Below the pieces are notes generated by a model, which worked only from the letters and a program-made list of their open reading frames with translations, was not told the origin of the DNA and made no database searches. Of a stretch of 64,000 nt of DNA, positions 15,650-24,739 are shown piece after piece (within the stretch, counting starts at the first letter, position 1; every line of letters starts with the position of its first letter). The stretch lies in NCBI GenBank assembly GCA_963663005.2, contig CAXXHH010000010.1, positions 248,001 to 312,000 of the forward strand, read 5' to 3'. A program made the position numbers and the translations under genes. The DNA is from CAINVV01 sp963663005. GTDB lineage: Bacteria > Bacteroidota > Bacteroidia > Bacteroidales > Prolixibacteraceae.

Positions 15650-18108
15650 GAAAAAGCACCTATTTCTGTTTGTTAATCCTGATATTAGTCCTGCCCACGA
15701 GATTGGGTGCCCAGACCAAAACCAGACTAAATGATGGCTGGAAATTCCTCCGGAGTGATCTGGGAAGTATCTGGGAGGCTGTCAGACCATTCAAAGTTGG
15801 AGATCCCGAGGGGGTTCCGCTCTGGGAAAGCGTGACCCTTCCCCACTGTTTCAATGCAAGCGATGCCGTGGATCCTGAAATGAACTATTACCAGGGACCC
15901 GGCTGGTATACCAACCTGATTGAGGTAAAAAATTCGTATCAGGAAGGTCGCACCTTGCTGCATTTCGAGGGTGCCGGACAAAAAACCGAAGTCTACGTCT
16001 ACATGACCAAAGTTGGATCGCACGTTGGCGGATACGATGAATGGAGCGTAGACATCACTGATGCCATCCAGAAATTTCTCGAAAACAAACAGGACGCCGG
16101 GCGATTCAAAGGGAAAATCCCGATTTCCATCCGGTGCGACAATTCAAGAGACGTTGAGATGATTCCCTCCGATCTCTCTGATTTTAATCTCTATGGCGGA
16201 ATATACAGATACCTGAATCTTGTCTGCCTGCCAGCCTGTGCAATTGAAAAGCTCCATGTTAACGCCTCCTTGGATGCCAAAGGTGCAGAAGGAAAAATCG
16301 AATTAAATCTTAGATTCCTCAACCACTCTGCGGCAAAAACTGCCGGACTAAAAATCGAAATAAAAGATCCTACCGGGAAGCTGCTGACAGCTAAAACGCT
16401 GGAAACAGAAATCTCATCGCAGGAAATAACAATATTATCGCAGACGGTTAAGAGACCTATTCTCTGGTCGCCCGACCAGCCGAATCTCTACTCCTGCGTC
16501 ATTACCGCAGAAACACCTGCCGGCATACAATCCGTTACCGAAAAAGTTGGCTTCCGAAATTTTGAGTTTGTGGAAAAGGGTCCGTTCAAACTGAATGGCT
16601 CGAGGTTATTGCTTCGGGGCACCCATCGCCATGAAGACCATGCCGGTTTAGCCGCCGCAATGACAGAACCGCTCATCCGCCAGGAGATGAAAATGATGAA
16701 GGAGATGGGTGTAAACTTCATTCGGCTGGGACATTACCAGCAATCAGAGATCGTGCTGAACCTCTGCGACAGCCTTGGAATAATGGTCTGGGAAGAAATT
16801 CCGTGGTGCCGCGGCGGACTTGGAGGTCCGAAATACCAACTGCAGGCAAAAGATATGATGACCAACATGATCTCACAACATCGCAACCATCCGGCGGTGA
16901 TCATTTGGGGAATCGGTAATGAAAATGACTGGCCGAATGATTTCCCGGAATTCGACAAGGACAAAATACGAACTTTTGCCACCGAACTAAATAACCTTGC
17001 CCACAATCTCGATCCTACCCGAATGACCGCCATGCGGCGATGTGAATTCTGCAGGGATATCGTAGACGTTTACTCTCCATCCATCTGGGCAGGCTGGTAC
17101 AAAGGAATTTATACCGAATATCGGCAGTCGACCGAAACCGAAATACAAAAATCCAAACGTTTTCTTCATGCAGAATGGGGCGGCGACAGTCATGCTGGTC
17201 GTCATTCCGAAACGCCGGATAAAGTCTTGCAGCAGGTGAAAACCGGCGTAGGAACCGATGAGGGCAAAGGTGACGCATCACTCTACGGCGGACCTGCCAG
17301 AGTTTCAAAAGATGGCGACTGGAGCGAGTCCTATATCTGTAACCTGATCGACTGGCACCTGCGAGAGCAGGAAAATATGCCCAACCTCACTGGATCGGCT
17401 TATTGGCCTTTCAAAGATTTTTCAACACCCGTAAGACCCGACAATCCGGTTCCGTACATGAACCAGAAAGGTGTCGTTGAACGGGATCTTACGAAAAAAG
17501 AGGCCTATTACGTGTTCCAATCATGGTGGACGCTAGCTCCTATGGCACACATATATGGACACAGCTGGCCTGTTCGATGGGGCGATGCCGGTGAAGAAAA
17601 GATGGTAAAAGTGTACTCCAATTGCGAGGAAGCCGAGCTATTTCTCAATGGCAAAAGTTGTGGGGTAAAGAAAAGAAACGGTCAAGATTTTCCGGCCGCC
17701 GGACTCAGGTGGAACGTCGTTTATAACAAGGGTATTAATCATTTACGCGTCGAAGCTCGTAAAGGAAAAATTAAAGTTGCCGATGAGATTTCACAGTCAT
17801 ACCAGACCGATAAATGGGGCGCACCAGCAAATATGACACTCCAGAAAATCGATCAGCAAAGCGATATCGCCACCATCGAAGTCAAATTGTTTGATGCGAA
17901 TAACATTTTGTGCCTCGATGCCCGCAATAAAGTGGAGTTTGGATTGACCGGCGACGGGAAACTAATCGACAACCAGGGCACATCGTCCGGATCAAGAGTC
18001 GTGGAGCTTTATAATGGACGAGCAATTATCCGGGTTAAGCTCAACAATGGAAAGAGCGTTGCTGCTGTGAAATCCAGCGGACTAAAAACTACTTTTCTGG
18101 AACTTTAA
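15646..18108 (+). CDS. GH2 family beta-glycosidase (beta-galactosidase or beta-glucuronidase type)
   Basis: 820 residues with a signal peptide ending GAQ at about 23. The domain order is the GH2 sugar-binding jelly-roll (about 25-210), the Ig-like domain (about 215-325), a TIM barrel (about 330-620) and C-terminal beta domains, of which the first resembles DUF4982 (YSNCEEAELFLNGKSCGV). The acid/base is Glu426 in GNEND and the nucleophile is Glu510 in HAEWGG; RLGHYQQ matches the substrate-binding His region. The sugar specificity cannot be fixed from sequence. Coupling to the GH-A-like gene and the nearby PL6 and GH29 genes suggests that it trims lyase-released oligosaccharides in the periplasm. 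Confidence 0.9.
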   Translation: MRKSTYFCLLILILVLPTRLGAQTKTRLNDGWKFLRSDLGSIWEAVRPFKVGDPEGVPLWESVTLPHCFNASDAVDPEMNYYQGPGWYTNLIEVKNSYQEGRTLLHFEGAGQKTEVYVYMTKVGSHVGGYDEWSVDITDAIQKFLENKQDAGRFKGKIPISIRCDNSRDVEMIPSDLSDFNLYGGIYRYLNLVCLPACAIEKLHVNASLDAKGAEGKIELNLRFLNHSAAKTAGLKIEIKDPTGKLLTAKTLETEISSQEITILSQTVKRPILWSPDQPNLYSCVITAETPAGIQSVTEKVGFRNFEFVEKGPFKLNGSRLLLRGTHRHEDHAGLAAAMTEPLIRQEMKMMKEMGVNFIRLGHYQQSEIVLNLCDSLGIMVWEEIPWCRGGLGGPKYQLQAKDMMTNMISQHRNHPAVIIWGIGNENDWPNDFPEFDKDKIRTFATELNNLAHNLDPTRMTAMRRCEFCRDIVDVYSPSIWAGWYKGIYTEYRQSTETEIQKSKRFLHAEWGGDSHAGRHSETPDKVLQQVKTGVGTDEGKGDASLYGGPARVSKDGDWSESYICNLIDWHLREQENMPNLTGSAYWPFKDFSTPVRPDNPVPYMNQKGVVERDLTKKEAYYVFQSWWTLAPMAHIYGHSWPVRWGDAGEEKMVKVYSNCEEAELFLNGKSCGVKKRNGQDFPAAGLRWNVVYNKGINHLRVEARKGKIKVADEISQSYQTDKWGAPANMTLQKIDQQSDIATIEVKLFDANNILCLDARNKVEFGLTGDGKLIDNQGTSSGSRVVELYNGRAIIRVKLNNGKSVAAVKSSGLKTTFLEL

Positions 18109-18121
18109 AACTAAAAAATAG

Positions 18122-19504
18122 ATGCGAAAAAAAATTTTACTGGCCATTTTCATCCTATCGGGATGCTTGCTGACTGAGTTCTGCCAGGCACAGAATAAGT
18201 TGATTGTGAAAGATCTCTCTTCACTTCAAACTGAAATAAATCAGGCAAAACCAGGCACAACACTTGTTCTGGCAAATGGATCATACACTTCTGAAACTCC
18301 GATTATCGTTAACCGGCAAGGAACTCAAGCGCAACCTATCACCATTTCTGCCGAAACAACAGGCGGTGTGGAAATCAATGGAGCTGCCGGATTTGTCATC
18401 AGCGGACCCGCCGCCCACATCGTAATTCAAGGCTTCAACTTTACTCACCAGGCGGGGACGACAAAAATTGAAGTTGGGGCCACCTATTGCCGGATTACCC
18501 GTAATTGCTTTGAATGCACCGGCAAAGGTGCCTACCTGACGGTCTCCGGCGATGATAACAGGATCGATCACAACACCTTTCAGCACAAGTTTACCGAAGG
18601 GCAAATGATCTCTGTGCAGGGGCCCGGTTCCAGCGGGATGGCCCAGCGAACGGTAATTCACCACAACTATTTTTACGATTTTAAGCCTACTTCCAATAAT
18701 TGTAGCTCCATCCAGGTCGGGTTAAGCGGCAGAAGTCTTTCAGCAGCCAATACGGTGGTGGAATACAATCTTTTCGTGCAAACCCGCGGTGAAAACGAGA
18801 ACATTTGTAACAAATCGTGCAACAACACCTACCGCTACAACACCTTTGGTGAAGGTTCCAGCGAGTTGTCTTTGCGACATGGCAATAATTGTCAGGTCTA
18901 TGCCAATTTTTTTCTGGGATCTGAAGGGGTGAGGTTTTACGGTCACAACCACAAAATCTTCAGCAATTTTTTTGAGGGATGTAACCCTGCGGTCAACATC
19001 GGCAATGGTGACGGCATCGTGCCAAAAGACAAACTCACTTCGCATGACAGGCCGGACACCTGTTTCGTGGTTTTTAATACTTTGTTGAACAACAAACGGA
19101 ACATCATCATGCAAGGCAGAAAGGATGGACTAGGTGCTACCTGCATTAGCGTGGCCAACAACATCATCCAGGGGGGCAACGAGGCTTTTAAAATCGATGG
19201 CACCATACAAAATCCAACCTGGGCTGGAAACCTGATCTGGCAAACCGCCGACAGCGGCAATATCCCGGCCGAGGGCTATGCCAAATGTGATCCCGCATTG
19301 GCAAACGATGGGACAACAGGTTACCACCTGCAGAAAAATAGTATGGCAATTGGCCGTACTTCAGGAAATTATCCTTTTGTTACCATCGACATTGACGGAT
19401 TTCCGGTTGTTGGGAAAATGAATGCCGGTGCCGATCAGTTTCCCGACAAAAAAATTTACAACCATATCCTTACAACGGGGATGGTGGGACCGCTGGCTCC
19501 TTAA
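18122..19504 (+). CDS. PL6-family polysaccharide lyase (chondroitinase B/alginate lyase fold)
   Basis: 460 residues, signal peptide ending CQAQ at about 24. It is a single right-handed beta-helix of the Chondroitinas_B family (PF14592), beginning LSSLQTEINQAKPGTTLVL. The active site is fully recognisable: the calcium-binding acidic pair E224/E226 in ENENI, the Bronsted base Lys231 in CNKSCNNTYRYNTF and the acid Arg252 in LSLRHGN, with the usual 21-residue K-to-R spacing. PL6 enzymes cleave alginate, dermatan or related uronans, which makes this the most clearly active lyase in the locus. It starts 13 bases after the GH2 gene. Confidence 0.92.
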   Translation: MRKKILLAIFILSGCLLTEFCQAQNKLIVKDLSSLQTEINQAKPGTTLVLANGSYTSETPIIVNRQGTQAQPITISAETTGGVEINGAAGFVISGPAAHIVIQGFNFTHQAGTTKIEVGATYCRITRNCFECTGKGAYLTVSGDDNRIDHNTFQHKFTEGQMISVQGPGSSGMAQRTVIHHNYFYDFKPTSNNCSSIQVGLSGRSLSAANTVVEYNLFVQTRGENENICNKSCNNTYRYNTFGEGSSELSLRHGNNCQVYANFFLGSEGVRFYGHNHKIFSNFFEGCNPAVNIGNGDGIVPKDKLTSHDRPDTCFVVFNTLLNNKRNIIMQGRKDGLGATCISVANNIIQGGNEAFKIDGTIQNPTWAGNLIWQTADSGNIPAEGYAKCDPALANDGTTGYHLQKNSMAIGRTSGNYPFVTIDIDGFPVVGKMNAGADQFPDKKIYNHILTTGMVGPLAP

Positions 19505-19544
19505 CCCTTGTATCATTCAAATCTAAAACTCAAATTTCTAAAAT

Positions 19545-20978
19545 ATGAAGAAATATATCCTTTCCCTTATGTTGATTCTTTTCCTTCTCCGTTCCGGTAC
19601 CTGCCAGGAAAGCAAAGAGGCGCGCGACCAACGCATGAAATGGTGGCGGGAAGCAAGATTCGGAATGTTTATTCACTGGGGCCCGTATGCTGTTTGGGGC
19701 GGGGTGTACCATGGCCACCAACAGCAAAGAGGAGGCGCCGAGTGGATTATGAACCGGTGCAAAATTCCGGTAGCCGAATATCAGCAAGCTGCTGCGACTT
19801 TCAATCCGGTGAATTACGATCCCGAATCCTGGGTACTTTTGGCAAAACAGGCCGGTATGAAATACATTATCATCACGGCAAAACACCACGACGGATTTGC
19901 CATGTTTAAATCGGACGCCAGCAAATTTAATATCGCCGACTTCACGCCTTACAAAAAGGATGTGCTCGAAGCCCTGGCAAAAGCCTGCAAAAAGAACAAC
20001 ATGAAACTGGGATTTTATTATTCGCAGGCGCAGGACTGGAATAATCCTGGTGGCGCCGTTGCCCGTAAAGTGGCAAGAGAAGGCTGGGAAAATCCGGATT
20101 CCGCAAAAATAGATGCATTCACGGCTGCCAACAAAGGACATTGGGATCCTGCTCAACTGACATCCACCATGGACGAATACATGGAAAAAGTGTCTATCCC
20201 GCAGGTTAAAGAGCTGATGACCAAATACGGAGAAGTTTCCGTTCTTTGGTGGGATACACCAACCAACATGACGGATGAATACGCTGTTAAATTACAGGCT
20301 CTCCTAAAACTGCAGCCCGGAATTATCACCAACGACCGGTTAAAGCGTCCGAATTTCCCTGGTGACACCGGTACTCCCGAACAAAAAATACCCGGAGCCG
20401 ATGAAGTGAGCGACAAAGACTGGGAAACCTGCATGACGATGAACGGTACCTGGGGTTTCAGGACAAATGATGACAAGTGGAAATCACCCGAAACATTGAT
20501 CCGAAACCTTTGCGACATCGCATCCAAAGGTGGCAACTATCTGCTAAATGTCGGTCCGAACGCACTCGGCGAAATTCCGCAACCCAGCATAGAAAGATTA
20601 AAGGCTGTTGGTGCGTGGATGAAAATTAATAGCGAGGCAATTTATGCAACGAAAGCCTCCCCGCTAGGGGTTTTACCCTGGGGGCGCTGTACACAAAAGC
20701 AACAGGATGGTCAGACAATCCTCTATCTTTCCGTTTTTGAATGGCCAAAAGATGGAAAGCTCATCGTACCCGGATTGACCCAGCCGGTTATTTCAGCTAA
20801 AACGTTAGCTGATGGGCAATCCCTGAAAACAAAAAACGGAGCTGACGGATTGGAAATTTCCGTACCGGAAAAAGCGCCGGATGCAGTGGCTTCGGTTATT
20901 AAGGTTACCGTCAAAGGAAATATTGCCACCATCTCAGGCGGTGGGAAGAAGAAAATGAAAACCGGCGCGCTAGACTAA
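19545..20978 (+). CDS. GH29 alpha-L-fucosidase
   Basis: 477 residues with a signal peptide ending about GTCQ (20). It contains the GH29 barrel hallmarks RFGMFIHWGPYA, the TAKHHDGF motif, KLGFYYS and the nucleophile Asp237 in VLWWDTP. The C-terminal part from about 360 is a beta-sandwich. The acid/base residue of GH29 is poorly conserved and I cannot assign it. The enzyme would remove alpha-L-fucose from side chains or lyase products; the nearby sugar-modifying genes could process released sugars. The gene lies 40 bases after PL6 and 16 bases before the GH43-like gene. Confidence 0.9.
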   Translation: MKKYILSLMLILFLLRSGTCQESKEARDQRMKWWREARFGMFIHWGPYAVWGGVYHGHQQQRGGAEWIMNRCKIPVAEYQQAAATFNPVNYDPESWVLLAKQAGMKYIIITAKHHDGFAMFKSDASKFNIADFTPYKKDVLEALAKACKKNNMKLGFYYSQAQDWNNPGGAVARKVAREGWENPDSAKIDAFTAANKGHWDPAQLTSTMDEYMEKVSIPQVKELMTKYGEVSVLWWDTPTNMTDEYAVKLQALLKLQPGIITNDRLKRPNFPGDTGTPEQKIPGADEVSDKDWETCMTMNGTWGFRTNDDKWKSPETLIRNLCDIASKGGNYLLNVGPNALGEIPQPSIERLKAVGAWMKINSEAIYATKASPLGVLPWGRCTQKQQDGQTILYLSVFEWPKDGKLIVPGLTQPVISAKTLADGQSLKTKNGADGLEISVPEKAPDAVASVIKVTVKGNIATISGGGKKKMKTGALD

Positions 20979-20994
20979 TTCAATATTAAAAAAG

Positions 20995-22119
20995 ATGCAA
21001 ACAATTCGAAAATTTGCTGGTATTCTGTGCTTTTTAATACTATCAGCCGGGGCTGAAGCCCAAATCAATTCATTTAAACCGGCTGAAATCTGGCCGGACA
21101 ATAAAGGTGTCTATATAAATGCGCATGGAGGTGGAATCCTGTTTCACAAGGGACTTTATTATTGGTTTGGTGAGCATAAACTGGAAGGTGGAAAGGGAAA
21201 TAAAGCCTGGGTAGGAGTTCACTGCTACTCTTCCAAAGATTTATATAACTGGAAGGATGAGGGCATTGCGCTAAAAACCGTTGATGATCCTTCAAGTGAA
21301 ATTCAAAATGGATGTATCCTGGAAAGGCCAAAAGTCATTTTCAACGAGAAGACAAAAAAATTCGTCATGTGGTTTCACCTCGAAAAACTGGGAACTGGCT
21401 ATGGTACCGCCTCGAGTGGAATCGCGGTGAGCGATAAGGTAACTGGCCCTTACACTTACCTGAAAAGTGTCAGACCAAACAAGGATCAGTGGCCATCGAA
21501 CATGAGCGATGCCGAGAAAAAAATTGTGAACGATAAAATTGAAAAACTACGCACAAACGGTCCTGTAAAAGGCGAAAAAGAGGATTCGCTGACTTTCTTC
21601 AGCCGAGATTTTTCGAAAGGACAGATGGCGCGCGACATGACCTTGTTCGTTGACGACGACCAAAAAGCATACCATATTTTTGCCTCGGAAGAGAACAGAA
21701 CAATGCATATTACAAGACTCACCGACGATTATTTAGATTATTCGGATCAGTATGTCAGAATCTTTGTAGAAAGATCGATGGAAGCTCCTACCCTATTTAA
21801 GTACAACAAAAAGTACTATTTTATCGGATCCGGATGCACCGGCTGGGCCCCAAATGCAGCGCGTTCCGCGGTAGCAGATAATATATTCGGTCCGTGGAAA
21901 GAATTGGGAAACCCTTGTCTGGGCGCCGACTCTGTCAAAACGTTTAACTCCCAGAGCACCCATGTTTTGTCCGTTGCCGGAAAGAAAAATACCTTTATTT
22001 TTATGGCAGACAGATGGGTCCCGAAAGATGCGATTGATGGTCGCTACATCTGGCTTCCAATCAATTTCGTAAACGGAAAGCCGGTCATTAAATGGCAGAA
22101 CGAGTGGAAGTTAAATTGA
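20995..22119 (+). CDS. GH43-like five-bladed propeller glycosidase
   Basis: 374 residues with a signal peptide ending AEAQ (about 22). The propeller has the features of GH43 galactosidase/arabinofuranosidase-type enzymes: the opening NAHGGGILFHKGLYYWFGEH, ILERPKVIFN with a likely catalytic Glu, the SRD/ARDMTLFVDDD segment with Asp, and EAPTLFKYNKKYYFIGSG near the middle of the chain. Residues HGGG and GEHK match subfamilies acting on galactans, but specificity is inferred. It probably acts on neutral side chains together with GH2 and GH29. It is the last of a tightly packed block (14525-22119) before the exported oxidoreductases. Confidence 0.8.
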   Translation: MQTIRKFAGILCFLILSAGAEAQINSFKPAEIWPDNKGVYINAHGGGILFHKGLYYWFGEHKLEGGKGNKAWVGVHCYSSKDLYNWKDEGIALKTVDDPSSEIQNGCILERPKVIFNEKTKKFVMWFHLEKLGTGYGTASSGIAVSDKVTGPYTYLKSVRPNKDQWPSNMSDAEKKIVNDKIEKLRTNGPVKGEKEDSLTFFSRDFSKGQMARDMTLFVDDDQKAYHIFASEENRTMHITRLTDDYLDYSDQYVRIFVERSMEAPTLFKYNKKYYFIGSGCTGWAPNAARSAVADNIFGPWKELGNPCLGADSVKTFNSQSTHVLSVAGKKNTFIFMADRWVPKDAIDGRYIWLPINFVNGKPVIKWQNEWKLN

Positions 22120-22192
22120 TTTTAGAATCATTCTAAGAAATTTACACACGTTATTTTACCAAGCTAATATCATACGACAAACCTTTACAAAG

Positions 22193-23608
22193 ATGCAAGA
22201 CCAAACGAAACAAAACCGTCGGGAATTTATTGCAAAATCGACAATCACCACGGCGGGTATATCAATGGGATTCAATGCGATGAGTGCGGAAAATCAAAGC
22301 AGAATCCTAGGCGCCAACGACAAAATCAGGATGGGTTTTATCGGTATCGGAAACAGGGGATCTCAGCTTTTAGAACTCTTCATGCAAAACAAGGATGTGG
22401 AGATTGCCGCCCTGTGCGATATTTATGAACCCTATTTGCAACGAGACAGAAGCAAAGTGGAGCCCCGGTGGCTGGCCAACATGGGCGGAAGCATTCCGCA
22501 AATGGGCGAAAAATTTCCCGTGAAGCCAACTCTCTACAGCGACTATAGAAAACTGCTTGAAGATAAATCTATTGATGCCGTATGCATCGCGACCCCCGAC
22601 CATTGGCACGCCATTCAAATGATTGACGCCGTAAAAGCGGGCAAAGATGTCTACGTCGAAAAACCCCTGACCCAGACAATCAAGGAGGGGCGAACCATGG
22701 TAAATGTATGGAAAGCCAGCAAACAAGTGGTGGCCGTCGGACTTAACCGAAGAGGTAATGAGGTATACCAACGACTCTCCAAAGAAATCCCGGCAGGAAA
22801 AATCGGTCAGGTTACCGTCGCCAGAGCCGCCCGCGTCAGCAACCTGTTTCCAAATGGCATCGGAAAACTGAAGGCAGAACAGCCTCCCAAGGATTTCAAC
22901 TGGGATATGTGGCTCGGACCAAGAGCTTCCAGGCCCTATCAATACAATATCGCGCCATATATGTTCCGCTGGTGGAGCGATTTCTCGAGCCAGATGGGCA
23001 ATTGGGGTGTTCATTACATGGATGCCATGCGCTGGATGATGGGAGAAGTCGCTCCCACCGCCATTACCGCTCACGGAGGAAAGTACGTCCTTGATCATGA
23101 TGGAGACATCCCGGACACGATGCAGGTAACCTACGAATTTGCTTCAGGGAAAATAATATCCTTCAGCATATTTGAGGCCAGCGGCGGTGAGATTTTCCCG
23201 TATGGTGAAATTGAACTTCGCGGAACGAAAGGCACGCTTTATGCCAGTCAAGACGGCTTTAAGGTTATCCCTTCAAAAAAAGGACAATTCCAAAACTGGA
23301 AAGAAAAGGAGCTGGTAAAGGCCGAGGAGTTTTCTATTCCTTCGCAGGATTTGAAGGACGGAAGCAATTCTTTTGCCACTGCGAATGTGATCCGCAATTT
23401 TCTGGATTGCATTAAATCCAGAAATACTCCTTTGTGCACGCTGGAAGACGGACATCGGTCGACGAGTTTTGCGCATCTTGCCAATATTGCATTGGCCACC
23501 CAAAAACGCCTCAAATGGGATCCCGACAAAGAACTTTTCACAAATTCTGAGGAGGCCAACAGGTTATTACATTACGAGTACCGCAAACCCTGGAAATTAC
23601 AAGGATAA
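22193..23608 (+). CDS. Exported Gfo/Idh/MocA-family NAD(P)-dependent oxidoreductase
   Basis: 471 residues. The N-terminus QNRREFIAKSTITTAG is a twin-arginine (Tat) signal, so the protein should be exported folded with bound cofactor. The Rossmann motif GIGNRG is at about 50-55, DAVCIATPDHWH and the family's VEKPLTQ with the active-site Lys follow, and the C-terminal alpha/beta domain ends LHYEYRKPWKL as in many Bacteroidota homologues. Such proteins oxidise sugars, for instance at C3, or act as GH109-like glycosidases. Next to it are an exported TIM-barrel isomerase-like protein and an enolase-superfamily protein, suggesting a periplasmic sugar-conversion module. Substrate unknown. Confidence 0.85.
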   Translation: MQDQTKQNRREFIAKSTITTAGISMGFNAMSAENQSRILGANDKIRMGFIGIGNRGSQLLELFMQNKDVEIAALCDIYEPYLQRDRSKVEPRWLANMGGSIPQMGEKFPVKPTLYSDYRKLLEDKSIDAVCIATPDHWHAIQMIDAVKAGKDVYVEKPLTQTIKEGRTMVNVWKASKQVVAVGLNRRGNEVYQRLSKEIPAGKIGQVTVARAARVSNLFPNGIGKLKAEQPPKDFNWDMWLGPRASRPYQYNIAPYMFRWWSDFSSQMGNWGVHYMDAMRWMMGEVAPTAITAHGGKYVLDHDGDIPDTMQVTYEFASGKIISFSIFEASGGEIFPYGEIELRGTKGTLYASQDGFKVIPSKKGQFQNWKEKELVKAEEFSIPSQDLKDGSNSFATANVIRNFLDCIKSRNTPLCTLEDGHRSTSFAHLANIALATQKRLKWDPDKELFTNSEEANRLLHYEYRKPWKLQG

Positions 23609-23612
23609 ATTC

Positions 23613-23627
23613 TAACCACTTGGGTTA
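23613..23627 (+). repeat. Perfect small hairpin before the TIM-barrel isomerase gene
   Basis: TAACC (23613-23617) and GGTTA (23623-23627) form a perfect hairpin with loop ACTTG. The spacer to the ATG at 23657 is 29 bases, the same distance as at leader copies 1-3, although the stem sequence is unrelated. It may be an mRNA-stability or translation-control hairpin. Confidence 0.35.
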
Positions 23628-23656
23628 TCTTTTGCAAATAGTTAAATCAAAATACC

Positions 23657-24577
23657 ATGGAACGAAGAAATTTTATCGGAACAGCAAGCATTTCAGCTGC
23701 AGGAATTAGTCTGGCAGCCAATGGAATAGCCGCTAATCCACCGAAAGCGCTTAAAAGACCACTTTGTGCATTCACGAAGTGTCTCACATTTTTAAACTTC
23801 GACCAAATAGCCGAGGTCTTATCAAAAAATGGCTTCGACGGAGCAGATATTACCGTCAGGCCGGGTGGACAAATAGAACCCGAAAATGCGAAGGCCGAAT
23901 TGCCAAAGGCTGCGAAAACGCTTCAAAAGTCCGGAATTGCAATGCCTATGATGGTTACCGCAGTCACGGATACGGATAATCCGGTAGATGTTACGTTGTT
24001 GCAGGTTGCCGCCGACTCAGGTGTTACCCATTACCGGATGGGATGGCTCGCGTATGACTTTGCCAAAACGATGCAGCAGAACCTTGACGGCTACAAAGGA
24101 AAATTCGAGCGACTGGCTAAACTGAATGAAAAACTGGGAATTCATGGCGGTTATCAGAACCACTCGGGTTTGCACGTCGGGGCTCCGGTTTGGGATTTGT
24201 ATGATTTAGTGAAAGATGTTAATCCAAAATATTTAGGTGTGCAGTACGACATTCGTCATGCTCAAACTGAGGGCGGATATTGCTGGTTGCTGGGCATGAA
24301 AAGAGTCGAACCCTGGATCAGGTCCATCTGCATCAAAGACTTTGTGTGGGGTAAAGACGAAAAAGGAGCCTGGCGCCACCAAAATGTTCTTCTGGGAGAA
24401 GGGATGGTGAGCTTCGACGACTTTTTCAAAGAATACAACACACTCCATGTTGAAGCGCCCGTAAGTATTCATTTCGAATACGATCTGGGAGGGGCCGAAA
24501 CAGGTAAAAAAAACCACTACCATGGATCACGCGAAAATTTATGGGATGATGAAAAAGGATCTCGATTGGCTGCGTAA
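23657..24577 (+). CDS. Exported xylose-isomerase-like TIM-barrel protein (sugar isomerase/epimerase or 3-keto-sugar lyase type)
   Basis: 306 residues with a Tat-type N-terminus (MERRNFIGTASISAAG). It belongs to the AP-endonuclease-2/xylose-isomerase-like barrel family (PF01261): candidate metal ligands appear in GGYQNHSG, VQYDIRHA, CIKDFVW and HFEYDLGG, in barrel order. These enzymes are divalent-metal dependent and isomerise, epimerise or beta-eliminate sugars. Placed 48 bases after a Tat-exported Gfo/Idh/MocA protein, it fits a periplasmic route in which a sugar is oxidised to a keto form and then cleaved or rearranged. That pairing is known for 3-keto-glycoside pathways; the assignment here is inference. 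Confidence 0.8.
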   Translation: MERRNFIGTASISAAGISLAANGIAANPPKALKRPLCAFTKCLTFLNFDQIAEVLSKNGFDGADITVRPGGQIEPENAKAELPKAAKTLQKSGIAMPMMVTAVTDTDNPVDVTLLQVAADSGVTHYRMGWLAYDFAKTMQQNLDGYKGKFERLAKLNEKLGIHGGYQNHSGLHVGAPVWDLYDLVKDVNPKYLGVQYDIRHAQTEGGYCWLLGMKRVEPWIRSICIKDFVWGKDEKGAWRHQNVLLGEGMVSFDDFFKEYNTLHVEAPVSIHFEYDLGGAETGKKNHYHGSRENLWDDEKGSRLAA

Positions 24578-24638
24578 CAGTATGGCAAAAAATAAGGTAG
24601 GTTTTTAATACTAAAATCTGAGTAATACGGCATCATTC

Positions 24639-24696
24639 ATGAAACGAGCAGGAACTAAGTCCACAATGGTGGTGTAAATCCGTTTGCGAGTTCCAT
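24639..24696 (+). promoter_or_regulatory. Structured leader element, copy 4
   Basis: The ends are identical to copy 3 (ATGAAACGAGC at 24639-24649, GCGAGTTCCAT at 24686-24696), with the A-C and tandem G-A mismatches. The interior is different: GGA/TCC (24651-24653, 24660-24662) or the alternative CCAC-AATG-GTGG (24661-24672), and AAA-TCCG-TTT (24676-24685) abutting the 3' arm. The spacer to the GTG at 24740 is 43 bases rather than 29 but ends in a related ACAAATTNATATACG stretch. The 5' ATG starts a 12-codon frame ending in TAA. Confidence 0.6.
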
Positions 24697-24739
24697 GAGT
24701 ACTTACTAATATTCAACATGTTAACAAATTCATATACGA

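Noticed and set aside
19530..20156. Long antisense frame (208 codons)
   Set aside because: Shadow of the GH29 gene.
22370..23098. Long antisense frame (242 codons)
   Set aside because: Shadow of the Gfo/Idh/MocA gene; no domain, no start context.
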